Of a DNA stretch of 64,000 nucleotides, positions 34,678 through 42,304 are shown piece after piece. The stretch comes from JANQQN01 sp964519665 (GTDB taxonomy: Bacteria > Myxococcota > Kuafuiibacteriia > Kuafuiibacteriales > Kuafuiibacteriaceae). Within the stretch, counting starts at the first letter, position 1, and the number at the start of each line of letters is the position of its first letter. The notes beneath the pieces were generated by a model. The model ran no database searches and had not been told where the DNA came from. It saw only the letters and a program-made list of their open reading frames with translations. A program made the translations under genes and the position numbers. Location of the stretch: positions 1 through 64,000 of the forward strand of contig CAZFIV010000002.1 in the NCBI GenBank assembly GCA_964519665.1. The letters run 5' to 3'.

Positions 34678-35511
34678 ATGACCTTGCTCTGGCTCAGGTG
34701 TTGCGTCGTCTTTTACGCCGTCGTTGCGGTGCTGGGGGTCGTTCAGCTCGTGTGGCCAAGACTGTCTGGCAACCGCGCCGTCCTCACGGGCCTCACGATC
34801 GCGCTGTTCGCCCACGCGACGGCTCTCGGATTACGAGCTGCAGAGTTCGGCAACGGTGATCCGGTCACCCTTCAAGATGGGCTTTCCCTGCTCGGATTCC
34901 TTGCCGGCTGTATCGCGGTGGGCATCGCTCGGAAGATGGTCCCCCAAGCCGCGGCGTTGGCCGCGGTGCTGGTGACGGTCATCGTGTTTGTCGCCGGTTG
35001 GGGGACTTCAACCGGGCAGGTGGCTGGTGCACGGCCATTGTCCGCGTGGCTGCCGGTCCACATCGCCACCGCGGTCCTGGGGGAAGCATCGTTCGCGGTC
35101 GCCGGTCTGGTCGCCGCCGTCTACCTGATTCAGGAGCGTCGGCTGAAGCAGAAAAAAAGAATCGCGAAGAGCGGAACGGGACTCAATAAGCTCCCCGCGC
35201 TCGAGCTCCTCGATAACATCAGCGTAAAGCTGGTCTTTCTTGGCTTCCCGATGATGACGATCGGCCTGGTGGCGGGCGCCATTTATAGCCATCAGGCTAC
35301 GGGGCAATACTGGAACTGGGGTCTACTCAACATTGTAAGTGTTGCGGTTTGGGTCTTGTTTGCGTTGCTGCTACACTTCAGACTCACTATTGGGTGGCGC
35401 GGCCGGAAAGCGGCCTTGCTGACTTTGGTAGGCGTGATGGCGACGGTGCTGGCAATGGCAGGCTTGGCGCTGGCGGGCTTTGGAGCCCACGGATCGGACA
35501 ACGTGTCGTGA
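34678..35511 (+). CDS. hemX: HemX/CcsA-type membrane protein
   Basis: Polytopic membrane protein of 277 residues with about eight hydrophobic helices, related to the CcsA cytochrome-c assembly fold. The region where CcsA has the WGxxWxWDPKE heme-binding motif reads GQYWNWGLLNIVSVAVW, so the Asp-Pro-Lys-Glu is missing. Together with the neighbouring hemA, hemC and hemD genes this supports a HemX-type role (controlling glutamyl-tRNA reductase level or heme handling) rather than cytochrome c maturation. Its stop overlaps the hemA start. ATG at 34678. Confidence 0.85.
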   Translation: MTLLWLRCCVVFYAVVAVLGVVQLVWPRLSGNRAVLTGLTIALFAHATALGLRAAEFGNGDPVTLQDGLSLLGFLAGCIAVGIARKMVPQAAALAAVLVTVIVFVAGWGTSTGQVAGARPLSAWLPVHIATAVLGEASFAVAGLVAAVYLIQERRLKQKKRIAKSGTGLNKLPALELLDNISVKLVFLGFPMMTIGLVAGAIYSHQATGQYWNWGLLNIVSVAVWVLFALLLHFRLTIGWRGRKAALLTLVGVMATVLAMAGLALAGFGAHGSDNVS

Positions 35512-37094
35512 AAGTCGCGATCATCGGGCTGTCTCACAAGACCGCACCTATCGAGCTGCGGGAACGGTTCGCCCAACAGACGCAGGATATGACGGCGGCA
35601 TTGAGCGTGCTCCGGCGCCTCGACCTCATCGAGGAGGCGTGTGTGGTGTCCACGTGCAACCGTGTTGAGTTCTACGTTTCCGGAAATGCGGAGCCGTCAT
35701 CTCTGGCCCGAAGCCTCCTGAGCCATATCCACTCGTTCTCCGGACTGCCACCCGAACAGCTCGAGCCTCATCTGTACCGGCGGGAAGGCCCCGACGCGAT
35801 TCATCATCTGTTCCGAGTGGCGTCCTCCCTCGATTCGATGGTCTTGGGCGAACCGCAGATCTTGGGGCAGGTCAAAGAAGCGTACCGCGCTTCGGTGGAG
35901 AGTCACTCGGCGGGCACAACCATCCGTCGGGTGTTCGAAAAAGCCTTTTCGGTCGCCAAACGTGTCCGAACCGAGACCGCGATCTCTGAAAACGCGGTGT
36001 CCATGAGCTTTGCGGCGGTCGAGCTCGGCCGAGAGATCTTCGACTCCCTCGAGGGCCGCGAAGTTCTGTTGGTCGGCGCCGGCAAGATGGCCACGTTGGC
36101 CGCAAAGCACCTGGTCGCCTCCGGCGTCCAGACCGTTCGCGTAGCGAGCCGTTCCCTGACCACAGCTCAGCGCTTGGCCGACGAGATCGGCGCTCAGGCT
36201 TCGAGCATGGGCGACGTTCCAATGTTGATGCAGAGCGCCGACATCGTGATCTGCTCGACGGCGGCCCCGACCTTCGTGATCGACAAGCGAATGATGACGA
36301 AGGTGGTCCCCAAGCGGCGCTACCGGCCGATCCTCTTCGTCGATATCGCGGTTCCTCGCGATGTCGATCCCAAGGTCGCCGAGCTCGACAACGTCTTCGT
36401 TTATGACGTCGACGACCTCGAAGGTGTCCTTCAGTTGAACCGCGACAGCCGAGCGCGGGAGGCGGACGCGGCCGAGGGTTTGATTCGCGCCGAGCTCGAT
36501 CGCTACGTTCGTTGGCGTCGGTCTCAGCAGGTTGTTCCGGTCATCAAGGCGCTCCGTGGCCAGGCTTCGAAGATCGCCCATGAAGAGGTTCAGCGAACCC
36601 TTTCCGGTATCAAAGACGCCGACAAGAAGACCGCCCAGAGCATCAAGGCGATGGGCAACGCTATCGTGAACAAGCTGCTGCATCCGGTTCTGACTCGGCT
36701 CAAGGACGAGGGTGCCGACGGAGACCCTCAGGTGCTGATCGAGTCTCTGGCGACTCTGTTCGACCTCGACGTGGGGAGCGACGGCGGGTCTGCCGCGGCG
36801 CGCAACATTGTTGGCAGGGTGACCATGAACGGCGCCGTCGTGGCATCCGAGCCAACCAGGCCGGTCAATGAAGCGGTCAACGGTGAGGTCGGGGCCGAGG
36901 CGAACGGTCAGGGGGATGGTTCAGCAGCGCCGATCAGGCGTCAACCGGAGGTCTCCGCGCCGACCCCATCCGTGGCGTCTTCCGATGCGTCGGGTTCAGC
37001 CGACGCCGCGCCCAATGCCCACGAACCGGCCCCGAACGATATCGACACCAACGTGGTCTACTTTCGGCGCTCCGACTCGGCGCACGGAGGTTGA
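35508..37094 (+). CDS. hemA: Glutamyl-tRNA reductase with C-terminal extension
   Basis: First committed enzyme of C5-pathway tetrapyrrole synthesis, making glutamate-1-semialdehyde from Glu-tRNA and NADPH. Catalytic Cys50 lies in VVSTCNRVEF, at the same position as in E. coli when the GTG at 35508 is used. Also present are KTAPIELRERFAQ, VLGEPQILGQVKEAYR, the NADPH site VLLVGAGKMATLAAKHLV, and FVDIAVPRDVDP. The GTG sits in a GTGA overlap with the hemX stop. The family length is about 420; here residues about 430-528 are a Ser/Ala/Pro/Glu-rich tail of no known function. No anticodon-binding change was noted. Confidence 0.95.
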   Translation: MKVAIIGLSHKTAPIELRERFAQQTQDMTAALSVLRRLDLIEEACVVSTCNRVEFYVSGNAEPSSLARSLLSHIHSFSGLPPEQLEPHLYRREGPDAIHHLFRVASSLDSMVLGEPQILGQVKEAYRASVESHSAGTTIRRVFEKAFSVAKRVRTETAISENAVSMSFAAVELGREIFDSLEGREVLLVGAGKMATLAAKHLVASGVQTVRVASRSLTTAQRLADEIGAQASSMGDVPMLMQSADIVICSTAAPTFVIDKRMMTKVVPKRRYRPILFVDIAVPRDVDPKVAELDNVFVYDVDDLEGVLQLNRDSRAREADAAEGLIRAELDRYVRWRRSQQVVPVIKALRGQASKIAHEEVQRTLSGIKDADKKTAQSIKAMGNAIVNKLLHPVLTRLKDEGADGDPQVLIESLATLFDLDVGSDGGSAAARNIVGRVTMNGAVVASEPTRPVNEAVNGEVGAEANGQGDGSAAPIRRQPEVSAPTPSVASSDASGSADAAPNAHEPAPNDIDTNVVYFRRSDSAHGG

Positions 37095-37129
37095 GCTTTG
37101 TCGCTCGGCCAGGGAAGCTCGCCCAACGG

Positions 37130-38074
37130 ATGACCGAACCCGGTAGACTCGATATTGCAACTCGAGAAAGCCCACTTGCCGTCTGGCAGGCCGACTTCGT
37201 TGCTGGCCGCCTGCGCGACAACGATCCTCAGCTCAAGGTCGAGCTGGTCAAGATGACGACCCGGGGCGACAAGATCCTCGACCAGGCCCTATCGAAGGTC
37301 GGTGGCAAGGATCTGTTCGTCAAAGAGATCGAACACGCCCTGCTCGATGGAAGGGCCCAGGCCGCCGTGCACTCGCTGAAGGACATGCCGACCGAGTTGC
37401 CGCCGGGGCTTCAGGTGACGGCGTTTCCACCGCGAGAGGATCCTCGGGACGCGATCGTGTCGACGCGGGGCTTCACGCTCGACACCCTGCCGTTTCGGGC
37501 GGTCGTCGGCACGTGCTCGTTGCGCCGAGCCGCGCAGCTGCTCCGGAGGCGGCCCGACCTTCGGATCGTGCCCATCCGGGGCAACGTGCAGACGCGGCTC
37601 GCCAAGCTCGACGCTGAGGGCATGGACGCGACCCTGCTGGCGTATGCGGGGCTTAAGCGCTTGGAGATGGAGTCCGTCGCGACGCACGTGCTGACCCACG
37701 AGGAGTGCCTCCCGGCGATTGGGCAGGGGATCTTGGCCGTCGAAACCAAAGCGGACGACACGCCGACCCTCGGCCATGTCGAGCGCCTCGACGATGCACC
37801 GTCTCGGGTCGCCGCGACCGCGGAGCGCGCCTTCCTGCATCGCCTGCAAGGTGGTTGTCAGGTCCCGATCGCGGGGCACGCGACGGTCGCGAACGGTAGC
37901 GTTTCGCTGCGAGGTCTCGTGAGCAGCCTCGACGGTCAACGGGTCTTCGAAGGAACCCTCGAAGCCTCGACGTCGGACGCCGCGGCGATGGGGATCGAAC
38001 TCGCGGATCAGCTGCTGGGCCAGGGTGCGAAGGGCGTTCTCGAAACCTTGATGGCGGCCTCTCCGGCTTCCTGA
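37130..38074 (+). CDS. hemC: Porphobilinogen deaminase (hydroxymethylbilane synthase)
   Basis: Polymerises four porphobilinogens to hydroxymethylbilane. The dipyrromethane cofactor cysteine is Cys243 in LQGGCQVPIAGH. Also visible: DIATRESPLAVWQA at the start, GDKILDQALSKVGGKDLFVKE, HSLKDMPTELP (with the catalytic Asp region), VGTCSLRR and PIRGNVQTRL. I took the ATG at 37130, preceded by AGGGAAG, rather than the TTG at 37091 that touches the hemA stop. Third gene of the heme block, followed by hemD after 18 bp. Confidence 0.95.
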   Translation: MTEPGRLDIATRESPLAVWQADFVAGRLRDNDPQLKVELVKMTTRGDKILDQALSKVGGKDLFVKEIEHALLDGRAQAAVHSLKDMPTELPPGLQVTAFPPREDPRDAIVSTRGFTLDTLPFRAVVGTCSLRRAAQLLRRRPDLRIVPIRGNVQTRLAKLDAEGMDATLLAYAGLKRLEMESVATHVLTHEECLPAIGQGILAVETKADDTPTLGHVERLDDAPSRVAATAERAFLHRLQGGCQVPIAGHATVANGSVSLRGLVSSLDGQRVFEGTLEASTSDAAAMGIELADQLLGQGAKGVLETLMAASPAS

Positions 38075-38092
38075 CGCCGCCCTTCCTCCGCC

Positions 38093-38938
38093 ATGACGCT
38101 GGTCGGCAAACGAGTGCTCATCACCCGAGCCGAGGAAGACACCGCCGAGCTGGCCGCCGCGCTCGAGCAGCGCGGAGCCCAGGTCCTCGGCTTGCCGACC
38201 ATCGTCCGAGCGGCTCCCGATGATCCGGCAGCCGTGGTGAGGGCGTCTCACCGCCTCGGCGCTTTCGACGGCATCGGCGTGGGGGCACTGTCTGCACTCC
38301 GGCCGCTGGTGGCGTCGATGGTTGCGTCGTTCAATGGCGTGATCGGGTGCGTGGGGCAGCGCACCGCCGACGGTTTGGCCGGCGATGCGGAGCTGCGTAA
38401 GTGGTTCACCGGTCCGGTGGTGGTACCGGCCACCTATCGAGCGGAGGCCCTGGTCGAAGCGTTGGTCGCTTTTTTCGAGGGTGATCTGAGCGGACGACGG
38501 TTCTGCGTGCCGCGGGCCCCGGAGGGGCGCCGAGTGCTGGCCGATGGCTTGCGGGCGGCGGGAGGTCTGGTCGAAGAGGTGGTCACCTACCAAATTCGGC
38601 CCGCCCCCGCCCCGGCGCCAAAGCAGTGGGCGGAAGCCCAGCAGGCCGAGGTCGCGTTGTTCGCGTCGGGGCAGACGCTCGACTACTTGCTGCGAATCGT
38701 GCCGGAGGCGGAGGCGCGAGCATTCCTGGCCCGAGCGACGGTGGGCGTGATCGGCCCTATCGCGCGCGAACGGGCCGACGCGCTGGGCATTCGGGTCGAC
38801 GTCGTGCCCGCACGGGCTACGATGGGCGATCTGATCGAGGCGGTGGAAGGGTACCTGTCGTCATCGGCGCTCAACCCGACGCCCGTGCGCGACGAGGGTC
38901 TGCCTGATATGATCGACGAACATGCACTCGACGTATAA
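38093..38938 (+). CDS. hemD: Uroporphyrinogen-III synthase
   Basis: Closes hydroxymethylbilane into uroporphyrinogen III with inversion of ring D. HemD is poorly conserved in sequence, and this one is recognised by order (after hemC), length (281 residues) and the two-lobed alpha/beta pattern: KRVLITRAEEDTAELAAALE at the N-terminus, an ALSALRPLVASM first-domain helix, then VCPRAPEGRR-type and EVVTYQIRP segments and LFASGQTLDYLL, and a C-terminal VGVIGPIARERADALGIRVD. Starts at ATG 38093; the next small gene overlaps its last 17 bp. Confidence 0.9.
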   Translation: MTLVGKRVLITRAEEDTAELAAALEQRGAQVLGLPTIVRAAPDDPAAVVRASHRLGAFDGIGVGALSALRPLVASMVASFNGVIGCVGQRTADGLAGDAELRKWFTGPVVVPATYRAEALVEALVAFFEGDLSGRRFCVPRAPEGRRVLADGLRAAGGLVEEVVTYQIRPAPAPAPKQWAEAQQAEVALFASGQTLDYLLRIVPEAEARAFLARATVGVIGPIARERADALGIRVDVVPARATMGDLIEAVEGYLSSSALNPTPVRDEGLPDMIDEHALDV

Positions 38939-39113
38939 GGTCGTTGAGCTTTCGACGGTCACCGACGACACGCTCGAAGCGGTCCTCAATGAGTGGACGC
39001 CGAAAGGATGGACGCTCGAAGGCATTCACTTCGCGATGCGCGAGTCGAGCAAGCGGCCGGCGATGGCGTTCATCGTGTTCACTCGGATCGAGTCGTCGGC
39101 CGAGCAAAACTGA
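38922..39113 (+). CDS. DUF4177-like small protein
   Basis: 63-residue protein overlapping hemD. The pattern HSTYKVVELST, then LNEWTPKGWTLEGIHFAM and AFIVFTRI near the end, is like DUF4177 (short proteins with the YKVV...GWxL pattern). Probably a single small alpha/beta domain. The 17-bp overlap suggests co-translation with hemD, but no known link to heme synthesis. Confidence 0.75.
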   Translation: MHSTYKVVELSTVTDDTLEAVLNEWTPKGWTLEGIHFAMRESSKRPAMAFIVFTRIESSAEQN

Positions 39114-39138
39114 CTCGACCGACGAGGCCCCTGGATGT

Positions 39139-39630
39139 CTACCGTCCCCGACGCCGGTTGCGCCATTGTTGCCGGCGTTCGCGTTGCTCGGCCTCCGACA
39201 AACTTCGCCAGCGCTTGATCTTCTGAAGGAGGGCGCGGCGGCGGGCTGGCGGTAGCTTTCGTAGGCGCTCGGCGGACTCGCGCAGCCGCCCTTGCTGCGC
39301 GCTCGGAAGCTTGAGGAACCGCTTGAAGTTCTGTCGTACCCGGGCCCGAGAACGCGGTGACAACTTCTTGAATCGCTCGTACGCGCTGCGGATTTCACTG
39401 CGCTGGGTGGGCGACATCGCCTTGAACTTCTCAGCCGCCCGACGGATCGCCTCCTGCTGTTCCGGCGGCATTACCTTAAAGCGCTCGAGTTTGGCCCGAA
39501 GCGCGGCTCGCTCGTCGGGGCTCATGTTCTTCACTCGGGCCACCGCTTCCGGTGAAGGTTCCTCGGCGTGGACCGGTGTGCTGGTGAGCATCGCCACCAG
39601 GCTCAAGCCGGCGAAGGCTCTAGTCTTCAT
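39139..39630 (-). CDS. DUF3106-like secreted basic repeat protein
   Basis: 163 residues with a signal peptide (cleavage likely after HA at 21-22). The mature part is seven 18-residue helical repeats, each of the form R/K-F/L-x-x-M/L-S/P-P-x-x-x-R-x-x-I/L-R-x-x-x-E, for example RFKVMPPEQQEAIRRAAE and KFKAMSPTQRSEIRSAYE. It is strongly basic, ending WRNRRRGR. DUF3106 proteins are usually found beside ECF sigma/anti-sigma pairs, as here. ATG at 39630, overlapping the end of the upstream gene. The repeated Pro-initiated helices recall Spy/CpxP-type periplasmic proteins in general plan, though the LTxxQ motif is not present. Confidence 0.88.
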   Translation of the reverse strand: MKTRAFAGLSLVAMLTSTPVHAEEPSPEAVARVKNMSPDERAALRAKLERFKVMPPEQQEAIRRAAEKFKAMSPTQRSEIRSAYERFKKLSPRSRARVRQNFKRFLKLPSAQQGRLRESAERLRKLPPARRRALLQKIKRWRSLSEAEQRERRQQWRNRRRGR

Positions 39631-39904
39631 CGCTATCCTCCAACAGAGGCATCAACTCGAGGACTTCCAGTTGCGCGAGAAGGTCGAGTTCCTCGAGAAG
39701 GGTCAGGTTCGCGGCCAGCTCCAGGATTTCGGCGCTGACCGAGGCCGTCGCCGTCAGGTTCACCGGCGGCGGCTCTTCGGCGCGCGCCGGCACGGCGACC
39801 GACGGCCCGGCCGCGAGGGCACCGCCGACGCTGACCGTCATCCAAGCCGTCTTCCACCGGGGGCCGCAGGGTCGTCCCGGCGTCCGCAGAGTCGTTGCGA
39901 TCAT
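39620..39904 (-). CDS. secreted acidic Leu-rich protein of the sigma operon
   Basis: 94 residues, start MIATTLRTPG, with an Arg-rich n-region, a hydrophobic stretch (MTVSVGGALAAGPSVAV) and a likely signal peptidase site at ARA (residues 40-42). The mature part is a Pro-rich linker, then a Leu/Glu/Asp-rich helix, ILELAANLTLLEELDLLAQL, ending in DSDED. This resembles the acidic Leu repeats in the C-terminal part of the adjacent anti-sigma factor. The ATG overlaps the anti-sigma stop by 4 bp (ATGA) and its own stop overlaps the DUF3106 start, so it is translationally coupled. No known family recognised. Confidence 0.75.
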   Translation of the reverse strand: MIATTLRTPGRPCGPRWKTAWMTVSVGGALAAGPSVAVPARAEEPPPVNLTATASVSAEILELAANLTLLEELDLLAQLEVLELMPLLEDSDED

Positions 39905-40455
39905 CCCGGCTCTCCCAGCTCGAGCGACTCGATCACCTCGAGATCCTCGAGCACGTCGAGCTGCTCGACGACGTCGAAGTCTTCGAGCAGCTCCAGGTGT
40001 TCGGCCACCTCGAGCAGCTCGAGGTGCGCGAGAGCGGCCACCGAGCCGCTGGCATCGGGATCGGACGACGGCATCGAACCCATGCCCGCCCAGAGCGCCC
40101 AGGCGACCGCCACGGCCACGGCGCCGGCGGCGGTCGCCCATCGCCAATGGAATCCGGATTCTGCCGACGATGGCGCCAGGACCTCCGACCAGCGACTCCA
40201 CCACGGTGTTCGCTGTCGATGGTCGATCGCATCGAGTTTTCGTTCCAGGCTTCCCGCGAAGCCCGGGGAAGGCTCGGTAGACGGCAGCTGATCGACGAAA
40301 GCCGCCACCTTCCGCGTGGCCTCATACTGGGCGGCCAGCTCCGATGATTCGGCGATCGCCCGTTCGAGCTCTGCCCGTCGCTCGGGCGTCAGCTGTTCAC
40401 CGCCGTCGGCGAGGGCGAGGAGGTCGAGGTCGCGTTGTTGATCGTTGTTGGTCAC
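39901..40455 (-). CDS. putative anti-sigma factor with acidic Leu-rich periplasmic tail
   Basis: 184 residues. Cytoplasmic part (1-100) contains a short helical anti-sigma-like region (LTPERRAELERAIAESSELA, then TRKVAAFVDQLP); no HxxxCxxC zinc motif is visible. One transmembrane helix at about residues 106-125 (ATAAGAVAVAVAWALWAG). The periplasmic tail (140-181) is unusual: nine-residue Leu/acidic repeats, such as HLELLEVAE and HLELLEDFD, then VVEQLDVLE and DLEVIESLE. It lies directly downstream of the ECF sigma gene, overlapping by 4 bp, which is the normal anti-sigma position. I infer the role from position and topology. Confidence 0.82.
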   Translation of the reverse strand: MTNNDQQRDLDLLALADGGEQLTPERRAELERAIAESSELAAQYEATRKVAAFVDQLPSTEPSPGFAGSLERKLDAIDHRQRTPWWSRWSEVLAPSSAESGFHWRWATAAGAVAVAVAWALWAGMGSMPSSDPDASGSVAALAHLELLEVAEHLELLEDFDVVEQLDVLEDLEVIESLELGEPG

Positions 40456-41060
40456 GAAGCCTCCTGAATGCGGCCCACCGGATCATTCATCACCGCGAGG
40501 GCCTCCCTGCGTAGAGCCTCCAGGGCCCGGTGAATCAAAGACTTCACCGCGGACACCGAGGTCTCGAGGGCGGCCGCGATCTCTTCGTGGGACATGTGAT
40601 CTTGTCGGGCCATCAAAAACGCGGCCCTCTGTTTGGCCGGCAAGCGGGCCATGGCCGCGGTGAGGCGCTGAGCCAGCTGTTGGCCGTGAGCGGCTGCTTC
40701 CGGGTCGGCGGCTGGCGAGGGCAACTCGTTGGCCCGCTCATCCGGATTGGCGGCGTCGAGCGACGCGAGCCGTTGCTGGTGCTCAGGCCGGCGAAGCTCG
40801 TTGAGACAGAGATTGGTGGCGACTCGGTACAACCACGTCGAGAACTTCGTCGTGGGCTCGTACCTTTTGGTGGTGTAGACCCGGATGAATACATCCTGCG
40901 CGAGTTCCTCGGCCCGTGCCGGGTCTCGGACGAAACGCCGGGCATGGTTGATCATCTTTCGTTCGTACCGCTGAAAAAGCACAGCAAACACCTGGCGGTC
41001 GCGGGTCTCTACGAACTTGGCCATCAAGGCGGCGTCGTCATCGGTCACCACGGGCACCAC
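40452..41060 (-). CDS. ECF-type RNA polymerase sigma factor
   Basis: 202-residue sigma-70 of the extracytoplasmic-function group. Region 2 is at about residues 25-95 (FAVLFQRYERKMINHARRFV, then AEELAQDVFIRVY, and FSTWLYRVATNLCLNELRR). An acidic Pro-rich linker follows, then region 4 at 135-190 (RLPAKQRAAFLMARQDHMSH, EEIAAALETSVSAVKSLIHR). GTG start at 41060. It is followed by an overlapping anti-sigma factor, an acidic secreted protein and a DUF3106-like protein. The class is likely RpoE-like, responding to envelope stress; the actual signal is unknown. Confidence 0.93.
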   Translation of the reverse strand: MVPVVTDDDAALMAKFVETRDRQVFAVLFQRYERKMINHARRFVRDPARAEELAQDVFIRVYTTKRYEPTTKFSTWLYRVATNLCLNELRRPEHQQRLASLDAANPDERANELPSPAADPEAAAHGQQLAQRLTAAMARLPAKQRAAFLMARQDHMSHEEIAAALETSVSAVKSLIHRALEALRREALAVMNDPVGRIQEAS

Positions 41061-41103
41061 CCAATGTAACCCTCGCGATCCGGGAAAGTTGTGGTCCCGA
41101 CCT

Positions 41104-41850
41104 TCACCATCTCTCCTTGACTGATTCGGGCGCGGCGGCGCTATTCAGAAGCAGAGCCCGAAGTAGGGTGCCGAAGTCCTTCTGGATCTGCGGTCTTGGG
41201 GGTCCGGGTGCGTACATGTGTACGGTGACCACCTGTCGCCGCTTCGCATTCGCTTCGGCGGTGATGACGCCCTGGTCGATGACCGCAAGATGGTGCTGCC
41301 AGCGCGCGGTCGTGGCCGTCGCTACCCTCATCGGGTGGCCGCCCCGCAGCTCGGCGCTTTCAGCGCCTAGGTAAGCCCGGTGGCGAGTGACCGCGGAGGC
41401 GCGAGTCCACAGCTTGAGCGCGCGGGTCAGTAAACGGTCCAGGCCGACGCTTCGTGCGTGCCCGCTCATGATCTCGACCCGTAGATCCGCCGTCGCTCCG
41501 TCCGTCGAGGTCCTGGCCTTGAGCCGCAGCACAGGGTCGAATCGAACGGTCTCTTCGCCCAAGGTCAGCAGTCCATCACCGTTGAGGTCGATACGGTCGC
41601 GCCGAGGAACGGGCAGGCCGTCCGAGCCGCTCAGCGGCAGCTCAGTGGGGTTCAACACCTGCCAGCGGGTCAGCAGATCGCTGTCGCTCAAGCGAAGCGC
41701 AAAGCCGTACCCTCGATTGGCATAGGTCCCATCCCGTCCGACAGACCCGATGTATCGATTCGTCGCACAGGCGCCCAATGAGACGACCACCAGGATGATC
41801 AGTCCCACAAGGTTGACTGAACGAACCGCGATTCTGGGCTGATGTATCAT
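41104..41850 (-). CDS. putative lipoprotein with one EF-hand-like loop
   Basis: About 248 residues, start MIHQPRIAVRS, with a signal peptide ending in a lipobox (VVSLGAC), so probably attached to the outer or inner membrane. The body is an alpha/beta region of unknown family. A single Ca-binding-type loop is visible, DLNGDGLLTLGEE (D-x-N-x-D-G pattern ending in Glu). A GTG 6 bp further upstream (41856) is an alternative start. It precedes the ECF sigma gene by 43 bp on the same strand, so it may be the first gene of that operon and possibly a target or sensor; this is inference. Confidence 0.8.
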   Translation of the reverse strand: MIHQPRIAVRSVNLVGLIILVVVSLGACATNRYIGSVGRDGTYANRGYGFALRLSDSDLLTRWQVLNPTELPLSGSDGLPVPRRDRIDLNGDGLLTLGEETVRFDPVLRLKARTSTDGATADLRVEIMSGHARSVGLDRLLTRALKLWTRASAVTRHRAYLGAESAELRGGHPMRVATATTARWQHHLAVIDQGVITAEANAKRRQVVTVHMYAPGPPRPQIQKDFGTLLRALLLNSAAAPESVKERW

Positions 41851-41992
41851 CGGCACGTGCTTGTCACGGTTGCCGGCCTGGACTCAACGCGAAGCGCGCT
41901 TATCGGGTCACAAGAGGCCTTGAGACTCCACTCCTGACATAGGGGCATTGGATGAAACAGCAGACGGCGTTCGAACGTTAAGTCGGTTGAAA

Positions 41993-42052
41993 GGCCCGTA
42001 GGCCACCCTGGTTCGTCAGGGAATTCTTCGTATGCCCAAGCCGGCACCGGCT
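41993..42052 (+). promoter_or_regulatory. three short hairpins upstream of a small gene
   Basis: GGCC-cgta-GGCC (41993-42004), CCCTG-gttcgt-CAGGG (42006-42021) and AGCCGG-ca-CCGGCT (42039-42052) occur within 60 bp, ending 26 bp before the ATG at 42079. Each is short, so it may be leader structure or coincidence in GC-rich DNA. Confidence 0.35.
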
Positions 42053-42078
42053 CGGCTAGGCTACGACAAGGAAAAGTG

Positions 42079-42285
42079 ATGCTGGATGCGTACATCATTG
42101 AATCGATTCGGCGAGAAGAACAAACTCGAGATGAGCGTGGACGCATCTGGTTGGAGCTGCCTCTAGACTCGAATGCACCCGTCCCGGAGCGCCACCGTAG
42201 TCCTTCGCCCTCGCCGAGCATTGACTCCGACGGGCACGTCGTGATCATCCCCCTACGTGATGCGCCCGAGGACGAAGCGGCGTAA
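42079..42285 (+). CDS. small conserved-looking hypothetical protein
   Basis: 68 residues from the ATG at 42079, with an AAGGA ribosome-binding site 7 bp upstream. The start MLDAYIIESIRREEQTR and the following LELPLDSN resemble short proteins I have seen in Myxococcota, in which an amphipathic helix precedes a Pro-rich stretch; I cannot name a family. The C-terminal half (PSPSPSIDSDGHVVIIPLRD) looks disordered then beta. It is isolated, convergent with the 5-formyl-THF cyclo-ligase gene 20 bp downstream. Confidence 0.6.
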   Translation: MLDAYIIESIRREEQTRDERGRIWLELPLDSNAPVPERHRSPSPSPSIDSDGHVVIIPLRDAPEDEAA

Positions 42286-42304
42286 GCACTTTCTTCACGT
42301 CTGA

